Below are positions 37,201 to 43,606 of a stretch of DNA of 64,000 bases, one piece after another; positions within the stretch are counted from its first letter, which is position 1, and every line of letters starts with the position of its first letter. The position numbers were made by a program, and so were the translations under genes. The notes beneath the pieces are model-generated. The model saw nothing but the letters and a program-made list of their open reading frames with translations, was not told where the DNA came from and did not search any database. The DNA lies in contig NZ_FMZI01000010.1 of the NCBI RefSeq assembly GCF_900101505.1, positions 1 through 64,000 of the forward strand. Reading direction: 5' to 3'. The stretch comes from Antarctobacter albus. Its GTDB lineage: Bacteria > Pseudomonadota > Alphaproteobacteria > Rhodobacterales > Rhodobacteraceae.

Positions 37201-38716
37201 CCTGGATTTGGGGCAACCCGGGCCTTTGGACGTGACCCGCCAAGGAGAGCAGGTCTTGGTCAGCCTGGCCGGTCGCAGCTGTGACACCGCAAGGCGCCAC
37301 CTGGGGTATGCAGTGCGCACCGTGCGCGCGAAACCGGACTACCATGCGCTGCACCTGCGCCCCGGGCGAAGCCCGACAGTGCCAAACCTTGTTATTGCCC
37401 AACAGGCAAAGTCGGATCCGGTGCAGGAGCTCTGGGGGGGCGTCACCGATCAGGAGTTCCTCTGTCGTGCCAGGCTTGACCCGGAGGCCGAGGTCATCGG
37501 CGGCTTGGCTGACTGGTTGTTGTCGGGCAAGGCGCCCTGTGACTGGGCGATTCACGATGCGGCGGGTAAGACCGCTCTTGTGTCAGGTCAGGGAGAGCTG
37601 GCGGTGATCGCCGGCAATCGTTCCCGGTCTGTCGAGGCGACTGCGCTGGCAGATGAACATCGGCTTTCCACCCTGACATGGTTCAGCGAGGCCGGGCTAA
37701 GAGCCTGCGCTGCGAGGCTTTCCCTGTCAGGCCCGCTGGCGACGGGGGCGCGCATCATCGACGATCCCTGCGGTTCACTGGCGATTGCCACGACAGCGGA
37801 CCCGAGCTTTCGGCCCTTGGTGACGCGGGCACGGCCCGGCGTAGACCCGCTTGATCGCGCTTTGCTTGAGCGCCTCGCCACCGTCCTGGCCACTTCGGCA
37901 GAACCCGGCGAAGCGGCACCGTTTTGGCTGGACTTTCCTTACCAGACGCGTCGGACCGTGGTTGCCATTTTCGACGATCCCAAAGCCTCGGAGGTTCTCT
38001 TGCTTGGGTCGCGGGGCTGTGCCTGGGTGACCTTGGCCGGGACAACAGGGGTGGATGAGCTGGCCAGATTGCTGGAGCCCGGATTGCCGGGAAGCACGCC
38101 CCGGCATATCCAGGTGCAAACGCAGTCTCTTCTTGGTCCCTGGGGGGCGGTGACCCTGGTAGCTCAACGCCCGGATACGGCCTGTGCCAGGTCCGGGCGT
38201 GTGGACATGACCCCGCCGGGTTTGGTGATCTACAGCGACAAGTCTCCGCCGTGGACGTTTCGCGGCAACCGCCCGCATGTTGACCATGCATGGTACCCGC
38301 TTGACCTGACGGAGACGCCCCGGCAAGTCATCGCCGGCATGGCCACGAACACCAAAGTGGCGGAATATGTCGGCCATCAACTGCGTCCGGGGATCGGGCG
38401 CCGCGTATTATGGTTCAGTCCCGCGTCTGACCCGGCTCAGGACAAGGTCCGATACGTCTTGACCTGGGATAGCGACAAAGTGCTGTGCTTTGCCTTGCTG
38501 CACAGTCAGGACGAAGGCGCCGCGATTACGCGCGCCGGGTTCGAAAAGGCGGTCCGCCAATTGACGTCACAAGGTTATGGTCCTGAAGAGCTGATCAAGG
38601 CGTTGAACACTCTCGAAGGCGGGACGCCGAACGAACGCTGGTACGAGCCGCTTGCCGCCGATCCCAGGGGGCTGTTGGTCCGCGAGGCGGCCCCTGGGTG
38701 CCCACTGCAGGGGTGA
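25223..38716 (+). CDS. Giant exported protein (about 4,497 residues) of unknown function
   Basis: I do not recognise a named family. The start is TTG 25223, five bases after GGAGG and overlapping the previous gene; an ATG at 25250 is the alternative. Residues 1-31 are a signal peptide ending PVSAQ. Visible regions: residues about 30-670, helix-rich with many Cys; about 670-2050, beta-strand-rich stretches alternating with amphipathic helices; about 2051-2102, a Gly/Asp-rich linker; about 2100-2380, a beta-rich domain; about 2381-2422, a Pro/Thr linker with a CC pair; then about 2,070 residues of alternating helix and beta segments with recurring Cys. No transmembrane anchor is seen after the signal. 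It is probably a large disulfide-stabilised periplasmic or surface component, translated together with the proton-channel genes. Confidence 0.75.
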   Translation: MSLSDTWRRMARAVLCGAFLFAAPVPPVSAQSTGGADIAAIRASTQALAAGLGRPDMIRRTEEVSLDLMFLFQEMQNLQSSLPLVADLCGQGPLTLEALGRTDCLSGLIDAERRAWRVSAEIAAQMHQVAGMSLAARLPLPTIPEEERTEESLREVELWWRYAAPTAFEAVSRIGREWMKHRGGEAPDRALRRMARALQQIEREPAIAQLRNTLGHVPDYREMSDALQVVVNPDQALEARAEAAMRFAAAYADAQALELGTLFSTPVAEAACLERLPAGMIAATRVDGALCVAAFERLAEAAQAEAGEVLNGAFGALAREVTASARQDTAFTAALTEAFEARILTLRLMLAKVEAIPAEVESCAEAARLMAAADVTENARRGGLDRQRLRLMSERLSAVARVCGAQAVTDQLDTLCDQARDAISGPALRLERALADAPRALPGCPRAGTPGTGPECARDRMQVAWERFVKAVDVPQIAEICKLDPDRTLADWQAASDKLGEEGKAALDALVEGALATIREDAIDDVRTALDRIRIPAEIAEGVEQALAGLCRISDPGLDRAGSVARQLGDAVLAEVGLLIDGKRAEELEPLCSLVARGEPVLSGAELSDIAVQALGDEEDQRIAAANRVLAALKTLGDKGDGLIGRLSTAAIVLEGAALLDNAVALAGEEVQCGPTGGPDRLPGFDMGILSKGVTRSLTVEEGIWAIRIEADLELAICGERATSADQLQQVLGVATATARLSETIVIGEETSPDAVRLQLSDAMRKAVAEARIEADPDKVAAQLKRIVQASGLRMQDFGALNLALLEDASFDPDHGLQLRFAVPDPVNRTYCLSVPMSKPAADCPSFEEADKVARDIALALAEAAIEDLLTQIAPVFARGVAEIDAATELRDLFSEHAEASVVRRTHGGEVVTGLRISVSASAFRSLTDDLGLPELRGAYVFDLVPSDRGIAQVHVKAPTFDSGDLLRAALGDVSDKLLVFTEVGEPGKPPQGMNLSGRNREPCLNAYVHRVDFGSTAPMRGQLGYFCLRPEQPDPWLVVDGKVSVTSVDGSWQLALRGVTQDSADTDVFELEVLVTSLSPLFDGLRRVEGLIEVTLRDGHFTLPWDRPENAELYAYIERSLSAQMPRGVRIHGVRLSTRGIDISIDPSGAAQDAWRDLQNMALAQDGPWQDWARDVGAALEEGADYFCNTAAPLLQLGQTIEKGTLVALPEICGGAVNSEGTIRLRGPELIEWACSAAGVGAGSPVSDCYVTLPEELNVCGRNINLDFVWAGDGGNREVTSRELRDCLEDQVEALLPEEVVSVEGVELGFEGTCASSMDLVDCAVIARIEVSLEDLIADYEVMGADLLARIGGDDGACHLSGGALWATGVVSLDGMLRFGSGDAGLDALESQFRACVQALAAAAAEVALNEVSKELGSALSLDELYDALAQGGGTVLDGTRHTLDAALGGDVACRLKGRDADCGALTGPDVRDGTVTGAEMVAQFDWLDQRLALKADFAWNSTLIDAGDLRLDFSDGDDPADQVRTRAVKWAEQQWRHWADPADARLSLSCPGTQDDDCLNELARKLARSLSGEVLRYEGGATLSQSDTTFVLSLPFIAQLDLLDLRANFVLRCTLDVKAFPKVGAPECDTKGANPEDLVMQALANALGQSGVLNAGDRIDLAILELTIVTRPAYDPVTRKIAVTAEAGFANLGLSETVPARITLDRNLKVDVDVDAEVLASKVTEQLASAINDLVGDYGIEIIKLYPRPLSGGLPTELVIESQANIAGFFAISAPTVVLSDNGLNVEGPNRFAIAFPDGISIPIPPIAICPNGGAIEDTKLSIFAAITVGECSASYLLNYRGSVTVDIERPLRVETEGSLTLLSIIPLGSNEGLMDLGIPLIEQRAEIGGAVSDIFAMRSEFKMDGRTLTVEADGDVKVFRAPVGAGTFLLDLDEGILDSTLKFDVGFAKGDGAVRTQSGFSRPEAMAKTSMSVAGFDAFAADLMARTNLLRTRLSVLGLRLTVVFPGLDALNPDKIADLIKDLLTPNFENLDKALAALLSGNVTINPFGDFGSGGDGMGGDGDGDMGESAEGTGASDPGDGLGDSADAPAPDQGEPAEVPLGGTPGILGVKTAELWFLPLQGDAAGLVQIGTGPRGTPDEEKVAVARIADGHFAPDGKPLGRTLSLLPAGYSQLQGGTIAEGGGCAAGRGDIVYLYSGDKVPRRGFYEPCRITGPDGRPLSGLSNLDAELRRDIIGFHGALISEMGVRPEEPDGDYGRLMLRARIVDAQADHGLRGMIGFQRVDELLIAMRGALDPEAACGTSAAPVPGGEMKSKIFWLTGMRKGDIDNPETVLQSVRALWNCDEGTLARFDPESKRLATAEILSKSGEKGFERVSKMDPPKDPPVTPPPWCCGDEDPEPTPVPPTPTPIPPIIPCETGCTSGVRFGPESEFGCGVWIDDRLSGRFAAGNLGGEGCAPGESARALNAVPGGYYPLVLAGAENKARLALAHVESGFSVTASEMAFVTGMDFVPAQSDMMNGFLRVYGRADPSGLESARLLSISAQIEALEGPHPSGGRLWSLRSEHAAWTIRQAGNRMDDARATAAVGVLTKDVRAVEVLDDARMLVERPTGLWPYRWTGERWEALAEVLRRPGTAMLERDVALELYDRIPQAPEAYHKVRIVDYDPAISAWAYAIGDANGVPGRMVIRRSVRETSALAPEIQGILNTKNQDHFSYSEERDAIWLRLIVPDDATMAAIGARVIGAPDLPRVCVYSPNGALIRGHHYTVSDLSVMRWTVQENARSSLVKVDNFRRGQTVIVSRRLETRTPNISRSDVMSGCVDSETKGGLDYFGPDPQVTEIAGLALALEREGALRALAGDMLENPDKSGLELFERVTVDRGGAAVARSLYLAETTGDALLFHRFMPGKDGVDEIGAIARFAATPPPRHAWPALAKELDTSDAPAPTITGSAVTIPVVEVDEAWQTPLPRHEGNGRIVYFLSDDKSRSVELDGAFANDRNIAAAVRYLLETGARRLTLLRNEPPVAEVRQQLCGPGGACAGELVRLALGGQTAVTLPLVLQEPRGAGMESVVSIFARLAEESPDRLNDRLPTGDPWAQPGARVLRLTRDGPAHVIADDGRWACLDLDRALATAPQVRSALANWPSAQLLPAQTAAPCDDPQAVTWRIAAARKASGVGLLYRLGADQPLDLLALSETAPRVTTPAPVRDAMKGALVEALRDRIGQRDDLSVVTPGTAPTHIDPVGLVVLQVTRPGGKLAWVAGFHLPNPDPTVPEPLNCVLGEVSAEVSRPLTEEEKRMMVDLVVGVIDQPDQTACPTVERRSINLVDGSGGPQIWIEYPDRKSPGPEIKSMLQRSRHAQVTSPASPLPVDVFYRQFDLFGGNASLRLDTRLFDQLEEPRARAVRDGVQRALLELAKAAGDNRVPDATLYCRPDCRQLVGVTSHGDGMAVLAPQDGQGVRIVVLEDAPRQYPDHVDGLSAGLARVHFADCADALCLARFSLGVAGGAIAAGELPQGKVYARSASGTDLRSLGVLPLTQATGDLSEVEGAMRSVLLGRIAARGAAFSVTPLVGGEWAEPVAPVLLAFPVGGASLTRHQAVFANGENGPAFHVSETSLPSPFIRTARQSLMADGVDWGASDHLFWMIGAPSGAPVLFSLEGEPERDVLSVLNRLDADLAPAMTFETPCHIPVELGAMTLTGLDRFGPPVSAVSCHPVSPALVFLANDMPEAVVVSFRGAAQVTMSGPAEDIAAGAADRAARLAQMSGPALDAGIGTFEVVATGDGTLIAASRPPVGAERLIWRQAPDLTVERLGGFVGADLEDADHQLLLVDLRGVADFKPRGAFLTVGERQGVFFDGRHLNVPGQQEVIRRFAYLGTDPVSPEDDLHRIAKYLEDTADASVPDQSHIAHSSGPLVILDHVADLLVRGWVQPAQGDSRLLVTPEAWPEQVPAGEVDWVAGFLLGVLERGKDLRAFIGPEAGVFAACSRASPTSLSLDLGQPGPLDVTRQGEQVLVSLAGRSCDTARRHLGYAVRTVRAKPDYHALHLRPGRSPTVPNLVIAQQAKSDPVQELWGGVTDQEFLCRARLDPEAEVIGGLADWLLSGKAPCDWAIHDAAGKTALVSGQGELAVIAGNRSRSVEATALADEHRLSTLTWFSEAGLRACAARLSLSGPLATGARIIDDPCGSLAIATTADPSFRPLVTRARPGVDPLDRALLERLATVLATSAEPGEAAPFWLDFPYQTRRTVVAIFDDPKASEVLLLGSRGCAWVTLAGTTGVDELARLLEPGLPGSTPRHIQVQTQSLLGPWGAVTLVAQRPDTACARSGRVDMTPPGLVIYSDKSPPWTFRGNRPHVDHAWYPLDLTETPRQVIAGMATNTKVAEYVGHQLRPGIGRRVLWFSPASDPAQDKVRYVLTWDSDKVLCFALLHSQDEGAAITRAGFEKAVRQLTSQGYGPEELIKALNTLEGGTPNERWYEPLAADPRGLLVREAAPGCPLQG
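33346..33378 (+). repeat. Perfect 13-bp inverted repeat inside the giant gene
   Basis: GAATACGAAAAAT and ATTTTTCGTATTC, separated by seven bases, sit in the coding sequence within a locally AT-rich island (about 33290-33680). RNA could fold into a stable hairpin whose right arm holds a U run. It encodes the hydrophilic stretch NTKNQDHFSYSEE. Confidence 0.8.
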
Positions 38717-38834
38717 TCACGGCGTCCGGGCTAAGCGCAGTCGCTTGCCAGGTATCCGATTGAAACCTGTTGGGCTCGCTGGATCGGCAAGGGAGGCGGA
38801 AGATGGACAATTCAGGACAATTCCGCCGCGTGGT

Positions 38835-39587
38835 TCAGCGCAGGCGCGCAGAGGCCAGCCCGTCCAGGACGTCCGTAGCGTTTGACCCGTTGATGGGCTG
38901 GCAGACGGCCCGAAAAATCATCGGGTAGATATCGAGCGATTTGACGCGCCGCCCGTAGTACCTGACCTTGCACCCGTTTTCCTCGGATACGAAGGCGCCG
39001 GCCAGTTCGCCGGGGTCATGTGGCTGGAAGTACTTGAGGTACGACCGGACATCCAGAAAGAGGCTGTCTCGCATCCGAAACTCGACCGAGTCGAATTGCG
39101 CCTCGCAGGGGTACTTGCGGCAGGCATAGACGGTCAATTCACCCGGGCGGCCCTCGACAGGGTCAGGCTGGCTGAAGATCAGCACCTCTTCGCGCGAAAA
39201 CAGCGTGATTGCGGCCGCGTCATAGGCCAGGCGTGCGCCTATGGGAATAGCATGCACGACCAGGTGAAACCCCAGGAAGATCGTGAACAGCGACAAGGCG
39301 ACAAAGGCCGCGGCGCCGCGCGGCTTGCTGTATTGCTCGCCTCGGAAAGAGAACTTTCGGAACATCCAGCGGCACAGGCGCCAATACCAGCGGAACGGAC
39401 GGTTGAAGACGTGCCAAGTCGGTCGAAGGTAGCGTTGCCAGACGATCCGTGCCGTGCCGATGAAACGATCCAGGAATAAGCCGATGGGGCCAAGACCCCG
39501 CGTCCCACGGTCTTGCTGCGCGGCTTTTTCCGCTTTGCGTTCGCGGATCAGTTGCTCTGCACGGGTTACCGGATCGTCGTCAGCCAT
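38835..39587 (-). CDS. Bitopic membrane protein with Cys-rich periplasmic domain, unknown function
   Basis: A 250-residue protein. Residues 1-90 are basic and aromatic, probably cytoplasmic and membrane-associated (WQRYLRPTWHVFNRPFRWYW). One hydrophobic helix follows at about 92-118 (FVALSLFTIFLGFHLVVHAI). The C-terminal 130 residues are predicted periplasmic with four Cys (YACRKYPCE, NGCKV, AVCQP). The gene overlaps the Hsp100 gene by 8 bases (ATGGCTGA), so it is translated with it, and converges on the end of the giant gene 118 bases away. It may tether the ATPase to the envelope complex. No homologue family recognised. Confidence 0.7.
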   Translation of the reverse strand: MADDDPVTRAEQLIRERKAEKAAQQDRGTRGLGPIGLFLDRFIGTARIVWQRYLRPTWHVFNRPFRWYWRLCRWMFRKFSFRGEQYSKPRGAAAFVALSLFTIFLGFHLVVHAIPIGARLAYDAAAITLFSREEVLIFSQPDPVEGRPGELTVYACRKYPCEAQFDSVEFRMRDSLFLDVRSYLKYFQPHDPGELAGAFVSEENGCKVRYYGRRVKSLDIYPMIFRAVCQPINGSNATDVLDGLASARLR

Positions 39588-41766
39588 ATGTCAGCTCCAC
39601 GCGGCCGCCGTCTTCCGCAGAATAACCGATGACGAGCGTGCCTTCGGTGTCGGGACTCGACAGGATCTTGCGGGCCACTTGCGGATAGACTTGGGACGCA
39701 AAAAAACCGGGGATGCCACGCGCGCCGTGGACAGGGTTGTACTGATCGGCGCACAGGGCCGAGACCTGCTCGGGCGCCATCTTGATTGAGACTGCATGGC
39801 CAGAGGACTGGATGCGCGTATTGACCTTGGAGATCTCACGTGCGGCGATCTTTTCGATCAATGCCAACGGCAAGGCCTTGAACCCGATGATGTTCTGGCG
39901 CCCGTTGAAACGGTTGAGGAATTCCGGGCGAAAGGTCTTTTCCAGCTCCAGCATCGTTTCGGACATGGCGCTTTCGTAGGTCAGGGTCTGATCCAGAAAG
40001 TACGGTTGGCCGATGTTTGTCGTCATCAGGATCAGCGTGTTCGCAAAGCTGACGGTCAACCCGCGGTTGTCCGTCAGGCGGCCATCGTCCAACACCTGCA
40101 GGAAGACATTGAAGACGTCGGGATGCGCCTTCTCGATCTCGTCGAAGAGGATGATCGCATGCGGATTCCGGCGCACCGAGTTGGTCAGGATGCCCCCGGC
40201 CTCGTATCCCTCGTAGCCCGGAGGGGCCCCGATCAGCTTGGCGAGGGCGTGCTTTTCCATGTATTCGGACATGTCGAAGCGCAGCATGGCCTTTTCGCTG
40301 TCCTTCAGAGCCATCGCCATCGCCTTGGCGATTTCGGTCTTGCCGACGCCCGAGGGGCCGCAGAACATGAACGAGCCTTGTGGCTTGTCCGGCTCCTTGA
40401 GCCCGGCATTGGCCATCAGAACGGCACCGACAAGCGTGTCGACCGCGTGATCCTGGCCAAAAACCCGGGCTTTCAGTGTTGCGTCGAGGGTCAGCAGTTT
40501 TTCACGTTCGTCCTGATTGAGCTTGTCCGCGGGGATGCCCGAAATCGCTGAAAACTCCAGCGTCACGGCCTGTGCCGATAGCTCGAGGCCGGCGTTCATC
40601 TCGGCTTCCAGCGCCTCGAAGGCGGATTTATTGCCTTCGATCGCCTGGGAGGCTTCGCGGATTTCTCCTTGAATGCGTGCCTCTTCGCGTGACCCGAAGC
40701 CTGCTCCGGTCAGCCGGGCGGAAAAGGCGGGCGGCTCTGCAGCAACGGGTTCAGGAGATTTTTCGGCTCGTGCGCGTTCCTCCGAAAGCTGTTCCTCGAG
40801 AGCCAGCAAGAGTTCCTCGCCGGACTTCTGGGCGCGCCGCAGCGCAGACAGTTTGTCGATCTTGGCGGTCCAGTCGGCCCTGGCCTCTACCTGCGTAGCG
40901 ACAAGAGTGGCGCGCTGCGCCTGGAGTTGGGGCGTTGCCCCCTTGGCCAGCGCGGTGTCAAGCTCCGAGAGAGTGGCCTGCAGCCTGGCCAGATGCGGCG
41001 GCGTATCATGGGCCGACTGGCGATAAGCGGTCAGGGCGCGGTCGATCAGGTTGAGTGTCCGTTCGGGTTGGGCGCGCGACAGAGACAGGTCGGAAACGTG
41101 GTACTTGGCCGTCAGGTCAAGCGCGGCCGTTATGGCATCTTCGGACACCGGCACGCGGTGGTGTGCGGTCAACCGTTCGGATCCGACGCGAATGATCTCG
41201 CGCAGTGCGTCGCCGGCGGGTTCCCGTACCTCCATCAGGGTAAAGACTTCGCGCATGTTCGAATGGCACTTGAGGACGATTTCAAGGTCTTCGTCCCGTG
41301 CCTCAAGAATGCTCTGATAGCGTCCCTGCATCACATCGCGCATGATGGCGTTGATCAGATGGGTGCAGCCGTTGTTGCGGGCGGCGTCGATGAAATCGCG
41401 GAAATCGTCGATGACCAGGACCGATTGCGCCGTACGCAGCAGGGTGCGCCGCAGCTTGTCGAAGCCTTCAGTGATGCGTGCGTGCGACCCCGAGGAAAAC
41501 AGGCCGTCCGTATCGAGCCAGAAAAACCGCTTGGACAGGATGTCGAACGGCAAGGAGGCATCGGCCTTGGCGGCCTCGAGCCCCAGGCAGATCGACGAGG
41601 CGCCCACGCCGCCAGGCCCGACCATCAGCACGTTGGATGCATGTTTTCGCATGAGCATCCCGCAGATTTGGCGCAGTTCGGAACCGCGCCCGACTAGGCG
41701 GAAATTCCTGCGGCGGCCAAGCAGATCGGCGCCGCGGATCAGGAAATCTTTGACGGTGTCAGGCAT
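39580..41766 (-). CDS. ClpB/ClpV-like Hsp100 AAA+ ATPase with degenerate D1 domain
   Basis: A 728-residue two-domain AAA+ unfoldase without the usual Clp N-domain. D1 (about residues 24-230) is degenerate: Walker A is GPGGVGASS (Ala for Lys), Walker B is VLVIDDF (Asp for Glu), and the sensor-1 and double-Arg finger region (GATT, ERRF in ClpB) is replaced. A helical middle region follows. D2 (from about 420, ISGIPADKLNQDEREKLL) is intact: Walker A GPSGVGKTE (about 468), pore loop GAPPGYEGYEAGG, Walker B IILFDEIEKA, sensor 1 LILMTTNIG, Arg finger FRPEFLNRFN and sensor 2 GARGIPG. It probably threads or remodels a partner of the neighbouring envelope machine. Confidence 0.8.
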   Translation of the reverse strand: MPDTVKDFLIRGADLLGRRRNFRLVGRGSELRQICGMLMRKHASNVLMVGPGGVGASSICLGLEAAKADASLPFDILSKRFFWLDTDGLFSSGSHARITEGFDKLRRTLLRTAQSVLVIDDFRDFIDAARNNGCTHLINAIMRDVMQGRYQSILEARDEDLEIVLKCHSNMREVFTLMEVREPAGDALREIIRVGSERLTAHHRVPVSEDAITAALDLTAKYHVSDLSLSRAQPERTLNLIDRALTAYRQSAHDTPPHLARLQATLSELDTALAKGATPQLQAQRATLVATQVEARADWTAKIDKLSALRRAQKSGEELLLALEEQLSEERARAEKSPEPVAAEPPAFSARLTGAGFGSREEARIQGEIREASQAIEGNKSAFEALEAEMNAGLELSAQAVTLEFSAISGIPADKLNQDEREKLLTLDATLKARVFGQDHAVDTLVGAVLMANAGLKEPDKPQGSFMFCGPSGVGKTEIAKAMAMALKDSEKAMLRFDMSEYMEKHALAKLIGAPPGYEGYEAGGILTNSVRRNPHAIILFDEIEKAHPDVFNVFLQVLDDGRLTDNRGLTVSFANTLILMTTNIGQPYFLDQTLTYESAMSETMLELEKTFRPEFLNRFNGRQNIIGFKALPLALIEKIAAREISKVNTRIQSSGHAVSIKMAPEQVSALCADQYNPVHGARGIPGFFASQVYPQVARKILSSPDTEGTLVIGYSAEDGGRVELTYG

Positions 41767-41823
41767 GCTCGGCTCCGGCAGGACAGATGACGAGGGGCAG
41801 ACCAGGGCGGGATGCGGAACAGG

Positions 41824-43536
41824 TCAGGACTTGCCCAGTCCAAAGGGGTTGGGCGGTGCGTTCCGCTCTTCGGCTTCTTGCGCGACGTCTGCCGGCGAAG
41901 GGTTGCGCGTGCCGCCCTTGCCGCCGGCCACGTCTGCCGCCACCGACAGGGATTCCTTGACCGCGGCCTGCGTCTCGGCGGTCTGCCGTTCGATCTGGGC
42001 CAGGAGGTCCTTGGTCTCGGTCAGCCCTTCTCGGGTGATATGGGTCGCGGCCTTGATCGTCTCGCCGTATTCCGAGAGTTCGGACAGGGCATTCGTCAGG
42101 TCCTGGTTGATCTCTTTCGTCCCCAGGGCGACGCGGATCACCTCACGCTGGCCAAGCTCGGACGTCGTTCGGTTCATCCGTTCGAGCGACATTTTGGCAG
42201 CCTCCGAGCTTTCACCAAGCGCCGCAGCCGAAACCGCCTGCAGAACCGTCGAAAGCTGGTCGGCGACGCCCGCAACACCAGAGGTGTGGAGTTGCCGGGT
42301 CTTGGCCACCTGCTGCGCGTTCGCATCCTTCATCGAGTGTATCCGGTGTCCCGACGCGGTCAGTTCAGCCAGGACCGAAGTGGTGTCCACGTTCGAGCGA
42401 CCGAGGTTCGAGATGTAGTCGTTGATGTCGCGTTCCAGTCGTTCCTGTCCCAGACGTTCCAGATCGCTTTCCGCGGCGTCGATGGCAGAGCGGATTTGCT
42501 GACGGCGGGTTTCGTTGGCGCCATCGACCTGCTTGGTCGCGTCGGACAGGATCGCGTACATCGAGCGCATGGTGAAATTGGCCTCGTCGAGGTTGTCGAT
42601 CTGGCCGTTCATCTTGGTGAAATGCCCCAGAACCGAGGACACCCTGTTTTCGGTGGTGTCGATGAAATCCTGGGCCGAACCGACCAGCGCCTCTTGCCGG
42701 GCCTTGTGTTCATCCGAAGTGATGTCCAGAAGTTCGCGCAGTTTCTCCTTTTCCGCGGCGAATTCCGCGAATTCCGAATTGGCCGGGGCCTGCGTCTCCA
42801 GTATCTTGATCTCGTCGAGCAGGCTTTGCATCGCGTCGGTATGTTCGTCGATCAGCGCGTCGTTGGCTGCAATCTTTTCCAGCGCGCTTTTCTTGGTGCC
42901 GCCAAGCCCGAAAAAACCCTTGTCCTCGCGCAGCATGCCATTGTCAGTCTTCAATCCACGGACTTTGGACTCCAACTGGCTCAGCGTTTGCTTGAGGTCT
43001 GCCTTTTTGGTTGTGCGCTCCTTTTCCAGTTCGCGTTCGCGCAACAATTCCTCGAAGATATCGTAAGTCACTCCGTTCATGCGCAACGTGTAAACCGCAT
43101 CGACGATATCCGTCAGCGGCGCGATCTGGTCTTCGAATGTCAAAAGGGCGGTATTGATCTGTTCGAAGACGTCCTTCAGTTCGCCGAAAGCCTCGGTGTC
43201 GGTGAGCGCGATGATTTCCTGCGCCATGCGCTTGCGTTCGAACTGGAGGTATTCTTTGAAGGCATTGAATTCAGACAGGTTTTCGCGCGCTTCGGACCGA
43301 TCGTCGGTGAAGGTCAGTGCCTGTGTTACCCGCGCCAGCTTGTCTTGTGGCGCCAGGCCTTCGTCAAGCATGATCTTGTAGAATGTGTTGTCCTGTATGG
43401 CTGCAAAGGAGCGCTCCGCACCAGAAGGCTCATCCTTGGCCTTCGCGACCTCTGTCTGCCTGGTCTGCGCATTTTGCGAGACAAATTCCTGGGCAGTCGT
43501 AATCTTTTTTGCCTTTGGTGTGGATGCGTCTGACAT
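41824..43536 (-). CDS. Large cytoplasmic coiled-coil protein, unknown function
   Basis: A 570-residue, strongly charged, almost entirely helical protein with no signal peptide or membrane helix. Heptad-like coiled-coil stretches occur around residues 160-300 (LLRERELEKERTTKKADLK, TLSQLESKVRGLK) and again around 330-400. A GFFGLGGTKKSALEK loop interrupts them near residue 205. The overall build recalls TelA-like or methyl-accepting-type helical bundles, but I see no diagnostic motif. First gene of the leftward operon, 57 bases ahead of the Hsp100 gene; it may be the ATPase's adaptor or substrate. Confidence 0.7.
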   Translation of the reverse strand: MSDASTPKAKKITTAQEFVSQNAQTRQTEVAKAKDEPSGAERSFAAIQDNTFYKIMLDEGLAPQDKLARVTQALTFTDDRSEARENLSEFNAFKEYLQFERKRMAQEIIALTDTEAFGELKDVFEQINTALLTFEDQIAPLTDIVDAVYTLRMNGVTYDIFEELLRERELEKERTTKKADLKQTLSQLESKVRGLKTDNGMLREDKGFFGLGGTKKSALEKIAANDALIDEHTDAMQSLLDEIKILETQAPANSEFAEFAAEKEKLRELLDITSDEHKARQEALVGSAQDFIDTTENRVSSVLGHFTKMNGQIDNLDEANFTMRSMYAILSDATKQVDGANETRRQQIRSAIDAAESDLERLGQERLERDINDYISNLGRSNVDTTSVLAELTASGHRIHSMKDANAQQVAKTRQLHTSGVAGVADQLSTVLQAVSAAALGESSEAAKMSLERMNRTTSELGQREVIRVALGTKEINQDLTNALSELSEYGETIKAATHITREGLTETKDLLAQIERQTAETQAAVKESLSVAADVAGGKGGTRNPSPADVAQEAEERNAPPNPFGLGKS

Positions 43537-43580
43537 AGGCCCCTCGCCACTTCTACAATACCCAGGGTCAACTGGTTCCT

Positions 43581-43606
43581 GTTATAAATTTGTGAAACAT
43601 GTTCAC
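43581..43606 (-). promoter_or_regulatory. Possible promoter and operator of the leftward coiled-coil/Hsp100 operon
   Basis: On the minus strand a TATAAC -10-like hexamer lies at 43586-43581. A symmetric element GTGAA-N5-TTCAC (43592-43606) occupies the spacer and -35 region, where no good TTGACA match exists. This suggests regulated or activator-dependent transcription. The remaining gap up to the rhomboid gene holds nothing else I can identify. Confidence 0.3.

Noticed and set aside
41812-43533. A 573-codon + strand frame opposite the coiled-coil gene
   Set aside because: The opposite strand gives a coherent helical protein in operon with the Hsp100 gene; the + strand translation has shadow-frame composition.
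39580-43536. Type VI secretion (ClpV-like ATPase)
   Set aside because: No sheath, Hcp, VgrG or baseplate genes are present and D1 of the ATPase is degenerate.
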